Positions 10,849-21,891 of a stretch of 64,000 nucleotides of DNA are shown piece after piece. The notes below the pieces were generated by a model. That model was not told the origin of the DNA and did not search any database. It saw only the letters and a program-made list of their open reading frames with translations. How positions within the stretch are numbered: position 1 is the stretch's first letter; each line of letters starts with the position of its first letter. The position numbers were made by a program, and so were the translations under genes. This DNA comes from Dimorphilus gyrociliatus (lineage: Eukaryota > Annelida > Polychaeta > Dinophilidae): the NCBI GenBank assembly GCA_904063045.1, contig CAJFCJ010000005.1, positions 1,209,167 to 1,273,166 of the forward strand, given 5' to 3'.

Positions 10849-13800
10849 TTATAAACGAGCGAGAGTCTGCATATGTGTGCGCCGGCGCCTTCGGGATGAA
10901 CAGTATGAACTGGCTGGGGTTCCTCTGCAAGATGCCCCTGTGCCAAGACTTCGTAAGTCACACTTACGGAGGGGAGACCTTCGGGCAACAATTGTTGATT
11001 CTAGGTCTTCAAAGGCAGGCGGAGAGGAACGAGTTGCGTTTATCGAAGCGTTGTTAACGCGTTCTGTCAGATCGTAGATTCGAAGTTCGTCTTCGTCGTC
11101 TGTTTCAACTATGTCGGTTCTTCTGAGAGATTTACACCTGTGCCTTATTTCATCAGTGCCGAAACACTTTCGTTTCCTCTGCCGAACTACCGGCTGTCCG
11201 CTTACGGACTTCTTAACGGGCGTAACATTTTCACAACCTTCCGGTTCTCCCCTTTGACTGAGGGGCGGTAGGAAACTAGGAGGATCGAAATCAATTCGAG
11301 TACTATTTTGAGGATAAGCGAGAGTAGAATGTAGAGGATAACTGAAAGTAGAACACATTCTTCCAGTAGCGTCTAAGACTGATTTCTGCTGGCGGTTAGT
11401 TTCTGTAGATTGCTTAGATATGGCACTAATATTATCAATATTAACACGGAATGTCGTATCCTCATCTTCATCTTCTGTGGCCGTCCAAACGGATGTGTCG
11501 TTTATCACTTTCGAACTTTTTGCCACATTTTGAAGAACTTGACGAGAGAGAGAAACAGGAGACGGAGCGCTTTTCTTCAAACTTGTTTTAATGCCTTTCG
11601 ACTTCTGAGACTTAGACGATCGGGGCGTAATATTTTCCTTATTTTCTTTTCCTGAAGTTCGGATTCTCAATGGTGATTTCAATCGCTCTTTCAAGCCCAT
11701 AGCTGCTCGTCGCACAATCGATCCTTTCTTTTCACTTCCTTTCAAAATATCGTTAAGTTGTTCTTTCATATTTGCCACTTGGTTCGACAATTGTTCGCCC
11801 TGTTGAACGAGATGAGCCTGAAAGCGGAATGATACGATGTGTGGGAGGGATTTAAAAAGAGAGAAAGTTGGTAATTAAGCGCGCAAGCAAGCAAAGAAGC
11901 TAATGTTTATTCGGCACTTTGCTTTTCGACTTTGATCGCCGACGATTCTTCTATAAATGTTTAGACAAACTCTTCGTTTCTGATCGCTCTTCGAAAACAG
12001 CTTGCTTTTCGGTATAATTTACTATAATTCTTCGGCGCCAAACGATAAACTGACGTAATTTTAGTCCATTCCACAATTATTCTGCGCAATTTCACTGCAC
12101 CTGGACTAGTGACGTAACTGACGTACATAGGTAAGATATTTTATATATATATATCTGGTCAGTTAGATAGCGAAAAGTAAAGCTCAATGGTTTTATTATA
12201 TGACCCTTAAAACAATAAGAAGACAGGTGCAGGAATTTATATATAAAAGGGTCAAGGTTAAACGAATAGTCGTTCATCTGAATTCCAATCAAACGACGGC
12301 CAATTACCGCGTTTTTTCGATCTACGATCCGATTGCGACCGAACATAAATCACGTTTATTACTGTATAATTACACGGCTCCTATTCTATATATTTGCTTT
12401 TCTCGCCGAAGCAGCTGAGTATTTAGCCTATATACATTCATTTAACGAATATATATAAAGAATGTTTATTACAAGGCGGCCGCATAGCTACAAAGATTGT
12501 AAAACTTACCATTTTGGAAGAGAGCTCTTTCTTCTTTCTATTAACACCCGTAGCAGACCTGAAACACAAACGGACCAGATTACGCAAGTATAACGCAATT
12601 AGCGGACGGGATGAAAGGTTGTACTAATTAGGAGAACCGCACGACCCAACGCCTTTCGCAAACAACCTGTATACAGTTTTGCAGCTGTTCGAACGCATAT
12701 ATTACGTAATGTCAGTTAAATCGAAACAGTGAAATTTGATTAAGCGTTCGTCATTAGGCTAATCTCCTAAAAATCTCGCTTACAGGTTTTACAGGAGATT
12801 AGAAAGTCGTTAGGATGCAATTAAACGGTAGACGCCGGTTAAAAATATGATGCAACCAAATGGCGAAACGATGACAAGAGTAAAACAGAAAGTGCAATGA
12901 ACGTGAAAATGAATTTAGAACGCAATTATATAATTGTACAGGATTGCATCTGTTTCAAGTAACATCATCCATTTCGACGAATTCTTTGTATAGATAAAAC
13001 AATGCCGAATCCTTTTCAAGGCAAAATCGATTACAGAAATCAGAGTAATATTTGCAGTCTCGTGACTTCTAGGAACACCAGGTGTTTGTTTTTTGTATAT
13101 TTAACTTTGACAGATGGCAGACGTTCGAGGAAATGCAGGTATTTTGACTGCTAAACACACTAAAGCTACCGTGTCCGTAAAAAAGGCACTTTGACGTATT
13201 AAAGGCCTAAGTCGATCCGACAGCCTGGTCAGAAATTAGACAGTTGAGGAGATTGTATGGAGGCGGCCTCGTTTGAAGTGTGGCAGGCACGTGAACATCC
13301 TGAACTCTCACCTTGACAGGTAAGATTATAGGCCGGGTCTGAGATTCTTACTGGTCTTCCTCTTGTTTAATAACTAATACCCAAATTTGTTTGCACCTGT
13401 TCAATTCTATTTTACATCAAAGAATGTCTTACACTTTCGATGCGAAGCAACAGGCCTTCAGGGCGTCATTCTCTTATACGTTTGGGACGCTACACCTGTA
13501 TACTTCAGTATGTAATATTCTTTAATTTCCCAACAACACGTGTCCTGTTCGCACCGGCCGCTGCGTGCCAACTAGACGTCGCGTGCCACGCGTCAGGATT
13601 AGGGCGTCTACGGGGCGTCAAACTGGGTTAGAACAGTCGTCACTTCATAACTGCAGTTGTTGTCTGCCAATTATCGCATCGAGACCCTCACGTCGGCCCG
13701 TGCATAACTTAAATCTTCTCGCATACGATAACACTTCGTTTAATCTCTAACGCTTCTTGCTTTAGGCCTATAAAATTTATGCGCGCAATCATGACATGGC

Positions 13801-14261
13801 GTCGGGTCTCTCGGGAGAAATATCGGTGAATCTGGTCAAGTTTGGCGGCTTTGAAGCAGCTATTAGAACGTTTTTTCGTTGCTAGCAGCTGCCGACACGC
13901 GCGTACATTTTCGCATTATTTTTCACCGTAATGCATGCATGTGTAAATTAACCGCTTTTCTTCCACATTGGCTGACATGCAGGTGTACATCGTAACACAC
14001 ATATCTTATATATATAATATCATATATATCTATAATATTATTAAATGCACACAGCAAAAATCATTCAAGTTGACAACCTCTTCTACAACGCCCCTGTCGT
14101 TATCCGAACATAAGCGCTATGTGAGGGTGACGTACGGCAATAAGTAATAAAAGAACGCCTTTGGCTAGGGTAGCGCGCAAAATATCGCAAGATTGCACAA
14201 CAACGACCGTCTTACGAAATTAATAGTCAAATACTTACTTGTGAGTAGAAAGTGCTTGCAT
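10849..14261 (-). CDS. Unrecognised nuclear-like protein, three exons
   Basis: Exons 14261-14239, 12558-12510 and 11817-10849 join in phase to 346 residues plus stop. The first exon codes only seven and two-thirds codons (MQALSTH...). Residues ~18-50 form a coiled coil (KKKELSSKMAHLVQQGEQL...). After it come a basic segment with KENKENITPR, SPLR and TPVKK motifs that look like proline-directed kinase sites, an acidic patch (EDEDEDTTF), bipartite basic clusters (RQRKRKC) and a C-terminal run SSRRRRRTH. The plan, N-terminal coiled coil plus disordered phospho-site-rich basic tail, recalls chromosome or spindle regulators such as shugoshin, but no diagnostic motif is visible and I do not assign a family. 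Confidence 0.6.
11818..12509 (-). other. Intron of the unrecognised gene
   Basis: Roughly 700-base intron with GTAAGT donor and TTTCAG acceptor on the minus strand. A plus-strand open frame at 12200-12418 shows no domain. Nothing else is supported here. Confidence 0.5.
12559..14238 (-). other. Long first intron of the unrecognised gene
   Basis: About 1.7 kb, long for this locus. It starts with a GTAAGT donor after the tiny first coding exon. It may hold regulatory sequence. The short plus-strand frames at 13440-13750 have no recognisable content. Confidence 0.45.
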
Positions 14262-15565
14262 GACGATTCGGACAGTTAAAATGAGGATGCAGGCCGAAGA
14301 GGTCGGGCTTTGATGCAGGCAGTTGAATGAATCCGTTGACCCGCGTCCCTACCGCTTGCTGTTGACAATTTTGGCAGTGGCGTGTACTATGTGCCTTCTA
14401 TAATAATCGAGTGTCAAGCCGCTTCGTGACAGCGCCGGTTACTAGCGAGTACAACCGTGTTCTGACGTCGTATCGATGGAAGGACTTGACCAATGGGCGG
14501 AGCCACGTTCTTATTGGTTGATTGTATAGTCGGTAGTTTCGAAATCGCAGCAGAGTGGTCTAACACTCTAATCTATTGTCGAAATGATTTGCGCCTATAT
14601 ACCTTTATACATAAAGTTGGCTAAAGGCAAAAATAAGACGCGTCACGGTATCTTCTTTCCTCTTACAAAGTTTGCACTACTGTTATCTGACCGTCGCCTT
14701 CAGCAAATCGTTGAACTGACATTTAAATTTCCCAAACTCATGAGACCTGTTCGCCGGGAGCCAATGAGGAAAAGAGAATGAAAACAAGTCTTTAAGTAAT
14801 AGTTAATTGTTGACATGTTGTAAATGACGCTGTAGGTAGGACACGTAATTTGTTAAGAATAGTCTTAGACAAGCCCGCCGGCCTATCGGAAGCATCTTAA
14901 TCGTATTATCTTCCAAAAGTCGTACGTTTTACAGCGTCTAAATCGGCGTCCAATAGAGATATACTCTCGGACCGTCTTGACACACAAGTTTGTCTAAACA
15001 ACATAGGATGGTGCCGAGCTTATCTTCTATTTTTATTCAATTACTCTTTCGTAAATTCAGATACACAACAGTCCACACCCCATGACTTTCTCTCTATCTT
15101 AGTATCTCTATTATAAGCACTCGAAAAAGAATATACTATAGCTTCAATAGCGTTTTTGAAGCTGGCTAAAATGTCGGGGCTAGCGTGAGCTATTTAATAA
15201 CAACGACATACAACACTTTCGGGGCGTCCAGCGTCTAATCAAGTCAACATGTGGGCCATAGGCTGTGCGTTATTGGGCTATTTAAAAACCTACTATATTA
15301 CATCACCCTAAAACCGTCCGCCTACAGCAAAGCGACGCCCATAAGTACTTTTCCCAAAAATTATCCCGGGGAGGCAAATTTCCCTATAAATTACAACCAG
15401 TGGCGACATCTTATGGACTAACAATTGGCAAAATCATATATTGTTTATTTTTCAAGCACTAAGATAAAACATATAAAGCAGAGTAAACTCACAGAAAAGA
15501 AAAGCACAAAAATTAAACCAACTGATTCAATCTAAGCGCTATGTAAAAAGCCCTTTGCAAATACA
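14262..15565. other. Intergenic, no gene seen
   Basis: About 1.3 kb upstream of the three-exon gene's start and downstream of the calponin-like gene's stop. It contains a probable promoter for the former. One plus-strand open frame at 14584-14781 lacks any domain. Confidence 0.45.
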
Positions 15566-17202
15566 TTAATTCGTGATATTTCTTCTACCTCCTATATGCA
15601 TTCCCTTTTGACTGTCACCAGCAGTGGATCCATATTGCAAGTTAACCACACCCTTACTTGCTTGATCCATGTCGGATATTTTCATATCAGCAACCCCTCT
15701 TGCAGCTCCCATGGCCATTCCACTCTGACTCGCGCCTTTGTTAGTTCCCATCTGAAGTCCAATTACTGTCTGTCCCTCCTAATTAATTGTGAATAGTTTA
15801 ATGAATGGTTAAAGAAATACGTACATTGTTTAATTAACCATTTACCTTACTCATTTCACCGACTTTACTGTCGGCAATGTGTCTACTTCCGCCGAAATTC
15901 ATTCCACTTTGACTTGCTCCTTTATTTGAGCCAGCTTGCAATCCGATGACAGCCTGACCCTCTCTAGACATAGCATTAGAGGAAATATCGCCAGCATGTC
16001 TAGTCCCTCCGAAAGACATACCAGATTGACTTGCACCCTTATTACTACCAGATTGAAGGCCAATTACTGATTGTCCTTCTCTGGACATTTCACCCGCTGA
16101 AATATCAGCCACATGTCTAGTTCCTCCAATTTTCATGCCTGATTGAGATGCTCCCTTGTTACTTCCTGCTTGTAAGCCTATAACTCCTTGGCCTTCTTTC
16201 GACATATCGTCCGCTCGAATATCAGCCACATGCCTTGCCCCGCCTATCTTCATGCCTGCTTGAGACGCTCCTTTATTGCTACCCGCTTGTAGCCCAATAA
16301 CACCTTGACCCTCCTTCGACATGTCATCAGCTCGGATATCCGCCACGTGTCTAGCTCCTCCAATTTTCATACCGGCTTGGGAAGCACCTTTGTTAGTACC
16401 AGCCTGTAAACCAATGATAGATTGACCAGCTCTCAGTTGCTCTTCAGTAAACTCTACGACGTGTTTTTCAGTAGGTTTCGGACCAATTGTAGCTTTAGTG
16501 AAGCCATTTCTCTGGCATTCTGTTCCCAATTGCTGAATGCAGGATAGGACTTGAGCCATATTATGACCCTCATAAAGATCGATGGTTTGGAAAAGGCTGG
16601 TATTCGACATTCCGTATTTTTCACAAAAGGATACAAATTGTTGAATATTCTCCCTTTGCTTAAATGGTGCGGCCATTGTGTTAGGCTTTAGACGCAACTT
16701 TTTAGCAGCGGGTGGTGGGTTTGGCGTGTGTTCTTGTATGAATAAAGCCAATCTGTTGTTTTAAGGAAACATTTCTCTGATAAAAGTATACTAGAAAAAA
16801 TAAATCAAAGTACCCACTTCACAAGATGAACTCCACTTCTCAACTCCTTTTCAACATTTCTCATTCCTGGTGCTATTTCAATGTCCAATAGAGTCTTAAA
16901 CCACCCAATGACTTCTGCCTCCATACTTGAATCATAGCGAGCTGCTAGCTAGATATAGAAAAGGCGAAATTTACACAGAAGCCGGGAGGCTCTGCTTATC
17001 TAATTTTTACAGACTCGGCAGATGTATCTTTTAAAACGCTTGCCCTACTTTAATTAGTTGAAAACTTTCTTTATTCAACAAGAGTTACTCAGGTTATTAC
17101 ACGATTTTATTTTACTTTTTGGTACTAACCTTTCCAGCAATAGCTCTTTGATCTCCTGCAAGCTCAGTTGGCATTCTTCCTGGTATGTATTCACTGAACG
17201 CT
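15566..17202 (-). CDS. Calponin-like protein: CH domain plus seven CLIK repeats (5' exon not located)
   Basis: Exons 17202-17130, 16948-16818, 16752-15846 and 15778-15566 join in phase to about 440 residues; the start codon lies in an upstream exon I could not place, unless the internal Met in the first exon is used. Residues ~20-130 are a calponin homology domain (LAARYDSSMEAEVIGWFKTL ... PFKQRENIQQFVSFCEKYG ... DLYEGHNMAQVLSCI). Then come seven calponin-family repeats of a 39-residue period, core VIGLQAGSNKGASQSGM followed by xxGGxRH. Repeats 1-3 are nearly identical; the seventh is degenerate (VVNLQYGSTAGDSQKGM). Such proteins bind and stabilise actin filaments in muscle. Seven repeats equals the number in nematode UNC-87, which lacks a CH domain. 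Confidence 0.9.
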
Positions 17203-17616
17203 CTGCAAACTCAGAAGGCAAGAAACAGTGATTCACCGTACTAAATATACACTAGACCATACAGCGACATCTACATATACTATAAACATTCCATTCGTCC
17301 GAGCAAGCATCTAAAGTTTGCAGTTTTCGAGTAGCATTTAGTTCGATTTTGCTCTTAAATCATGGAATTCCATTCGTGAAAATGCACTATCTGAATGTTT
17401 AGTTAAGTTGCTTCATACCAACTGGTTATATATTCGTTGCTAGAATTTCTAGATATATTAAGTTATATTCAAAATAAAAGTTAAAAGGCCTAGATTGAAC
17501 GTTTATTGCAGTATATATAAATTATTATTAGCTTATTTCATTTAGAGATCAACACGTAAAGCGTTTCATTAAAATGCATTAGCATAACAGCTGAAAGCAG
17601 TTTCTGAGCAGAAGAA

Positions 17617-19778
17617 TTAATTATGAATATGCGTGTTTACATCTTCATCATCATTCTCATCCTCGTCTATAGCCTCTTCACTACCGCTTTCAGAAGGGGT
17701 TTGATCAGTGGGGAATGAATAAATCAGTCTTTCGCACTCTCTTGTTTTCTTCATATTCATAAAAGTTTTTATCACTGTTTGGCGGTAGGCGGCGCACTGA
17801 CCAAGAATATGCAAGCAGAAAATGCCGTCCGAATCGTAAAGTTCTTGATATAGTTTTTCTTTATCCTCAATTTTTAATGAAAAATTTTCAACAGATTCTA
17901 CCCAGACAGATATTAAATCAGATCCGAATTTGCTACGGAGCTGCTTTGCTAATTTGCGTTGTTTTGTAGCATATTTTATATAAAAGGTTTCAACATTTTG
18001 TTGATTGGATAGTGTTAGATCTGCTGAATCCAGAGTACCTCTACCAGAGTCAATTGTCATACTACAAGTATCTTTGGGTAATTGAAAGTCATCTTCAAAA
18101 TCCAGTGGCTCCAATACCGGTAAACCATTGACAAATAATCGAACTAATGAGATAATAACTTCGTTCTCGGAGCATACTTTGTTGAGTTGCTCTTGAACTG
18201 CACCTTGAGCCATATTCCCTAAAACCCACAGAGCCTCTCTTTGAACATTTTTCGGACCATTCAATAAATGATGTAGCACTTTAGGTATCAAATTTGCATC
18301 CAAAACTTCCTGAATTTGTTGAGGTGTGCCTGCCGTCATATTAGACACGCACCAGAGTGCCTCCCTTCTTAAATTATCTGGCACTTGGTCCGATAGTAAG
18401 TTAGAAAATTTCTCTATTAAACCCGCATCAAGAACGTGCTGTGTTTGTTGATCTGACCCAGTAATTAGATTACCAATTGTTCGTAAAGTGGGAACAATAA
18501 TCCTTGGTTGATTTCCTGGACTTAAATATGGCAACAATATAGGTACTAGACCCATGTCAAGAATATCTTGAATGCTAGTACTGTGCAGGTCAGCAACATA
18601 GCTTAATGACCATATAGTATCCAGCATAACTTGGAAATCACTATCACCAAGAAGGAAGTAGATAACAGGTAAGAGTTTCCGAATTCTTTCTTGTGTTAAT
18701 GCATCAACTGACTTGTTGCGAACTAAATTTATGATACACCATGATAAATCTCGCTTTTCACTAAGTGTAGATGCTCTGCATATAACACCCATAAGCATTT
18801 CTATAAAGCCTTCCCGTATTATAAAGTTTGTTATATTAGGGGATTTATCACCTGTAAAAATATCACTCATAAAAATTTTGCCAGAACTATTTCTATTAAA
18901 TTTTTACCCATTAAATTTCCTAAAGTCCATATACATTGATCCCTAACATTTGATTTTGTAGACTTTTTCAGCAGCTCCAATAAAACTGGAACCGCACCTG
19001 CCTCAAATACTGCATGCGTTTGCTCTGGAGAACCAGCAGCTATATTTGTTAAAACCCATGCTGCTTCAAACTGAATTGTCCTGTATATAAAAAGAAACAC
19101 CTTTAACCCGTGGAACTATATGAAATAAACTGCACTAGAGTATATTAATACATCTCAACTATAGTGTGCTTACTATGCAGTTCTAAGAATGAATAATTAT
19201 ATAAGCATTTCTCACGTGTCAGAGTCGGCCAAGCAGTCAATTATTATGGGAATAGCTCCTGCATTAACGTATTTCTGTATGGGTGGCTCTATTTCGTTAG
19301 ATAAATCTCGTCTGAAACAGTTGATTTTTATAATTAAACCAAGTTTTAGCACTACGTGGGTTACTTAATTACCTGATGAACATGATCGCATTGCATCTAT
19401 CTTTGACGCTGGAGGCATTTTGAATAATGCGCAGTAATCTTTTTGCAGAAGTATTCTCCTCTTCGTCTTCTGAATCCTCCTCTTTAGCAGTTGATTCCTT
19501 CTCATCTTCTTCTATCGTTGGTGGTGTTTCTGCTACCTCTCTCTAAAATTAGTAGATTATAGGATGTAAAATTAAAAGCAAATATTTACCTCTTTCTCAA
19601 CTTTGGTATCAACCAATAAATGGTTGCGTCTAAAGTCGTACAATTTATTAGCGATATATGTAATAGGATCAGCTGGTCTAGCATCACAAACACCAGCAAC
19701 TGCTTCAACTAATGCTTCTCCAACCTCTTCCTTTAAATATGAATTATCAACACTGTCAGTCTCAGATGCCTCGGCCAT
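17617..19778 (-). CDS. Importin-alpha-like ARM protein with N-terminal Dpy-30 motif
   Basis: Exons 19778-19590, 19542-19373, 19311-19216, 19080-18908 and 18851-17617 join exactly to 620 residues plus stop. Residues ~13-50 read as a Dpy-30/RII-like dimerisation motif ([20 protein letters not shown] then YIANKLY). An acidic linker ([10 protein letters not shown]) follows, then ARM repeats with importin-alpha hallmarks: [55 protein letters not shown]. These Trp/Asn ladders bind nuclear localisation signals in importin-alpha. The usual basic importin-beta-binding domain is absent. The C-terminus carries a non-ARM helical region and an acidic tail. Dpy-30 motifs are common in ciliary and axonemal proteins, so a role other than classical nuclear import is plausible (inference). 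Confidence 0.82.
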
Positions 19779-20587
19779 TCTGTAGGTTTTATAAATTTCC
19801 AATATTATTTGCGATAAAAGATATTCAATACAGTCATTACGTTAGTGATTCATAATTGATCTTGTTTCGTCATTTAATGTTTGGAATTAATATTGTTAGA
19901 TTAGACCAAACAAAGTAGAGTTTCTTATTGAATGTAATGAAACTTCTTCCAACTGTAAATATTGTCTAATTTCTTTTCCAAGGAGCAAATAACCCGGCGT
20001 TACTAATGCGGGCGGACACTTTCATTGTTTACGTTGTCAGGCTTTATAACCTTCACCTTGAAACTATGACTAATAATCAGAACGAAATCCGTATTCAACT
20101 TGATATTAGGAATTATAGAGAAACGATATAAAATCAAAAAGTCTCGATATTTAGCATATCGTGCTTGTTTTAAAACCAAAATATCTCGAATCAATAATTC
20201 GCTTTCCAAAGGCTGACATTTAAGACGATTAAGTAAACTAATTTTTCATTGATTTGAGAAAACGAAAAGTGTTCCTCAGTACATCATCCACAGTAACTGC
20301 TGTGGCGCGATTTTAATGTTGCTTGTGGATTTGCTTCCTGCCAATGTTTAATTTCTACCACAAAAATAAATATTTTTTCTGGATAATTAGAGAAAGAGAA
20401 AGAGAAAGAAGGGGGAAGTTTATAGACTCTAAAAATATTATTTTAATTGCTATGAAGGAAACGAGAACATTAAAATCAATAGCCGCGAGATGGCGACCCT
20501 ATCACCAAAAGCGTTTGAATAATCTACATGCTTGAAGGCCGCTGAAAGGAAATAATACTGTTTAAAGAATATTAATATGTTAGAATC
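19779..20587. other. Divergent intergenic region
   Basis: About 800 bases between the ARM gene (leftward) and the beta-trefoil gene (rightward), so it should contain both promoters. A minus-strand open frame around 20003-20215 looks mildly protein-like but I could not connect it to a start or another exon. Confidence 0.45.
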
Positions 20588-21169
20588 ATGACAGTTCGAC
20601 ATCCAACCTTAGCTTTTCCAGCCGATTTGACGGGTGTATGCGCATCATTGAACGACACTTTAGGATGTTGCAGAATTTGCAGCTGGTCTTCGAAAGATAT
20701 GGACTTAATGTGCTCGTCCCCTCTTAATAGGCCCGTCAGGTGTGCTGACGAGGAGAGTGTATATCCGTCCTTTATTATTAGAATATGGTCTCGATCTTCC
20801 AGAAGATATCTAAGTGTGCTAAATCCTGGAGCATTGGTTTATGGTCGGAATCCATTTGGTGAATCCGGACAATTTCGAATCATTGTATTAAGGGAAGATA
20901 TTGTCATACTACAGAGTACCGCCTGTTCAGACAACCATTTAGCTATAAGAAGTGGCCTTATTGTTGGAAATGGGGAAGGGGGAGAAGATTGTGAATGGTT
21001 CTTACGACAAAATGAGAATGGGTCTTGCTCTTTCGAAAATGTTATGTTTCCTGGATGCTTTTTGGGGGTTCGAAAAAATGGAAACGTGATTAATTTAGCG
21101 ATAAATGTTGAAAAAGACTCTTTAGAAGCTAGCTTTGTTATACAGTTAGCTGCAATGGTTGTGCAGTGA
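20588..21169 (+). CDS. Beta-trefoil protein, FGF/IL-1-like, single exon
   Basis: 193 residues in one exon. The N-terminal 60 residues contain a cysteine cluster (GCCRIC) and no signal peptide. From about residue 62 there are regularly spaced beta-strand motifs of a beta-trefoil: FIIRIWSRSSRRYLSVL, GQFRIIVLREDIVILQS, NHLAIRSGLIVG, CEWFLRQNENGSCSF and CFLGVRKNGNVI. The pair 'xxLAIxxG ... CEWFLRxNxNG ... FLGVRKNG' matches the FGF/IL-1 type core (compare 'YLAMxxxGxL' and 'WYLALxxxG'). Whether it is an FGF, an IL-1-like cytokine or an intracellular trefoil cannot be settled by eye. The intronless gene and missing signal peptide are unusual for a classical FGF. Confidence 0.6.
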   Translation: MTVRHPTLAFPADLTGVCASLNDTLGCCRICSWSSKDMDLMCSSPLNRPVRCADEESVYPSFIIRIWSRSSRRYLSVLNPGALVYGRNPFGESGQFRIIVLREDIVILQSTACSDNHLAIRSGLIVGNGEGGEDCEWFLRQNENGSCSFENVMFPGCFLGVRKNGNVINLAINVEKDSLEASFVIQLAAMVVQ

Positions 21170-21774
21170 AAAAACGTACTTTTAGTGCAGTTACTCGTAC
21201 ACTTCTAAAAAAAGCAACTAATCTGCAACGCATTAAACTTAGTATATGATTTAAAAACAAATTCTTTTCGCATTCTCGGCTAATTTAGAGATTAGGCATG
21301 CTCCTATATTAGCCTACAGTATATATTATACCAGAAGAGTATAAAACTGAATATATTGATTTTATCGTAATATCTCACAGATGGCGAGTTCAAAATACAA
21401 ACTATAGATGTCAGTGTTTGCAATCACGTGCTTTTATTTTTCTACATGTTAACTTTGTGAAAACTCACTCACTATTAACTGATCTCTTTATAGGCCAAAC
21501 TGTTATATTTCTTACTTTACTGATTTAAACAACTTTCGATAGATATTTCCAGTTAGTTGCTAGTCAAACTATGAAATATTAAACAAATTTTGAACAGTGT
21601 AATTTGAAAGAAAAGGAAAGAAAAATAGACTTCTTTTAGAGCCATCAATCGGAATGTATGCTCTCTGTACAGTATACTTCAGCATAATGTATTTACACCA
21701 TATAAATATCGCATACGCCTAGCGGGATGTGTAGGCAATGAATATTCATTTTCTACTGCAAACTCTTTCATAGA

Positions 21775-21803
21775 TAGGCGGAGCGCTAGCGCAACTCCGC
21801 CTA
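21775..21803. promoter_or_regulatory. Perfect inverted repeat upstream of the RBM24-like gene
   Basis: Nine-base arms TAGGCGGAG and CTCCGCCTA flank an 11-base spacer that itself contains the palindrome GCGCTAGCGC. It is a GC-rich island in an AT-rich flank, about 90 bases before the start codon, so it may lie in the promoter or 5' UTR and could form a hairpin. Confidence 0.6.
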
Positions 21804-21891
21804 CAATTGTGAATATTTACAAAAGTCTTTTTCGTCGGCAGTCAGTTTGCGGTTCTCGTCAGCGGTAGCAGTATTAAACAGAGTCGGAAAA

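Noticed and set aside
20003-20215. Minus-strand open frame between the ARM gene and the beta-trefoil gene
   Set aside because: Mildly protein-like composition but no start, no partner exon in phase and no known motif.
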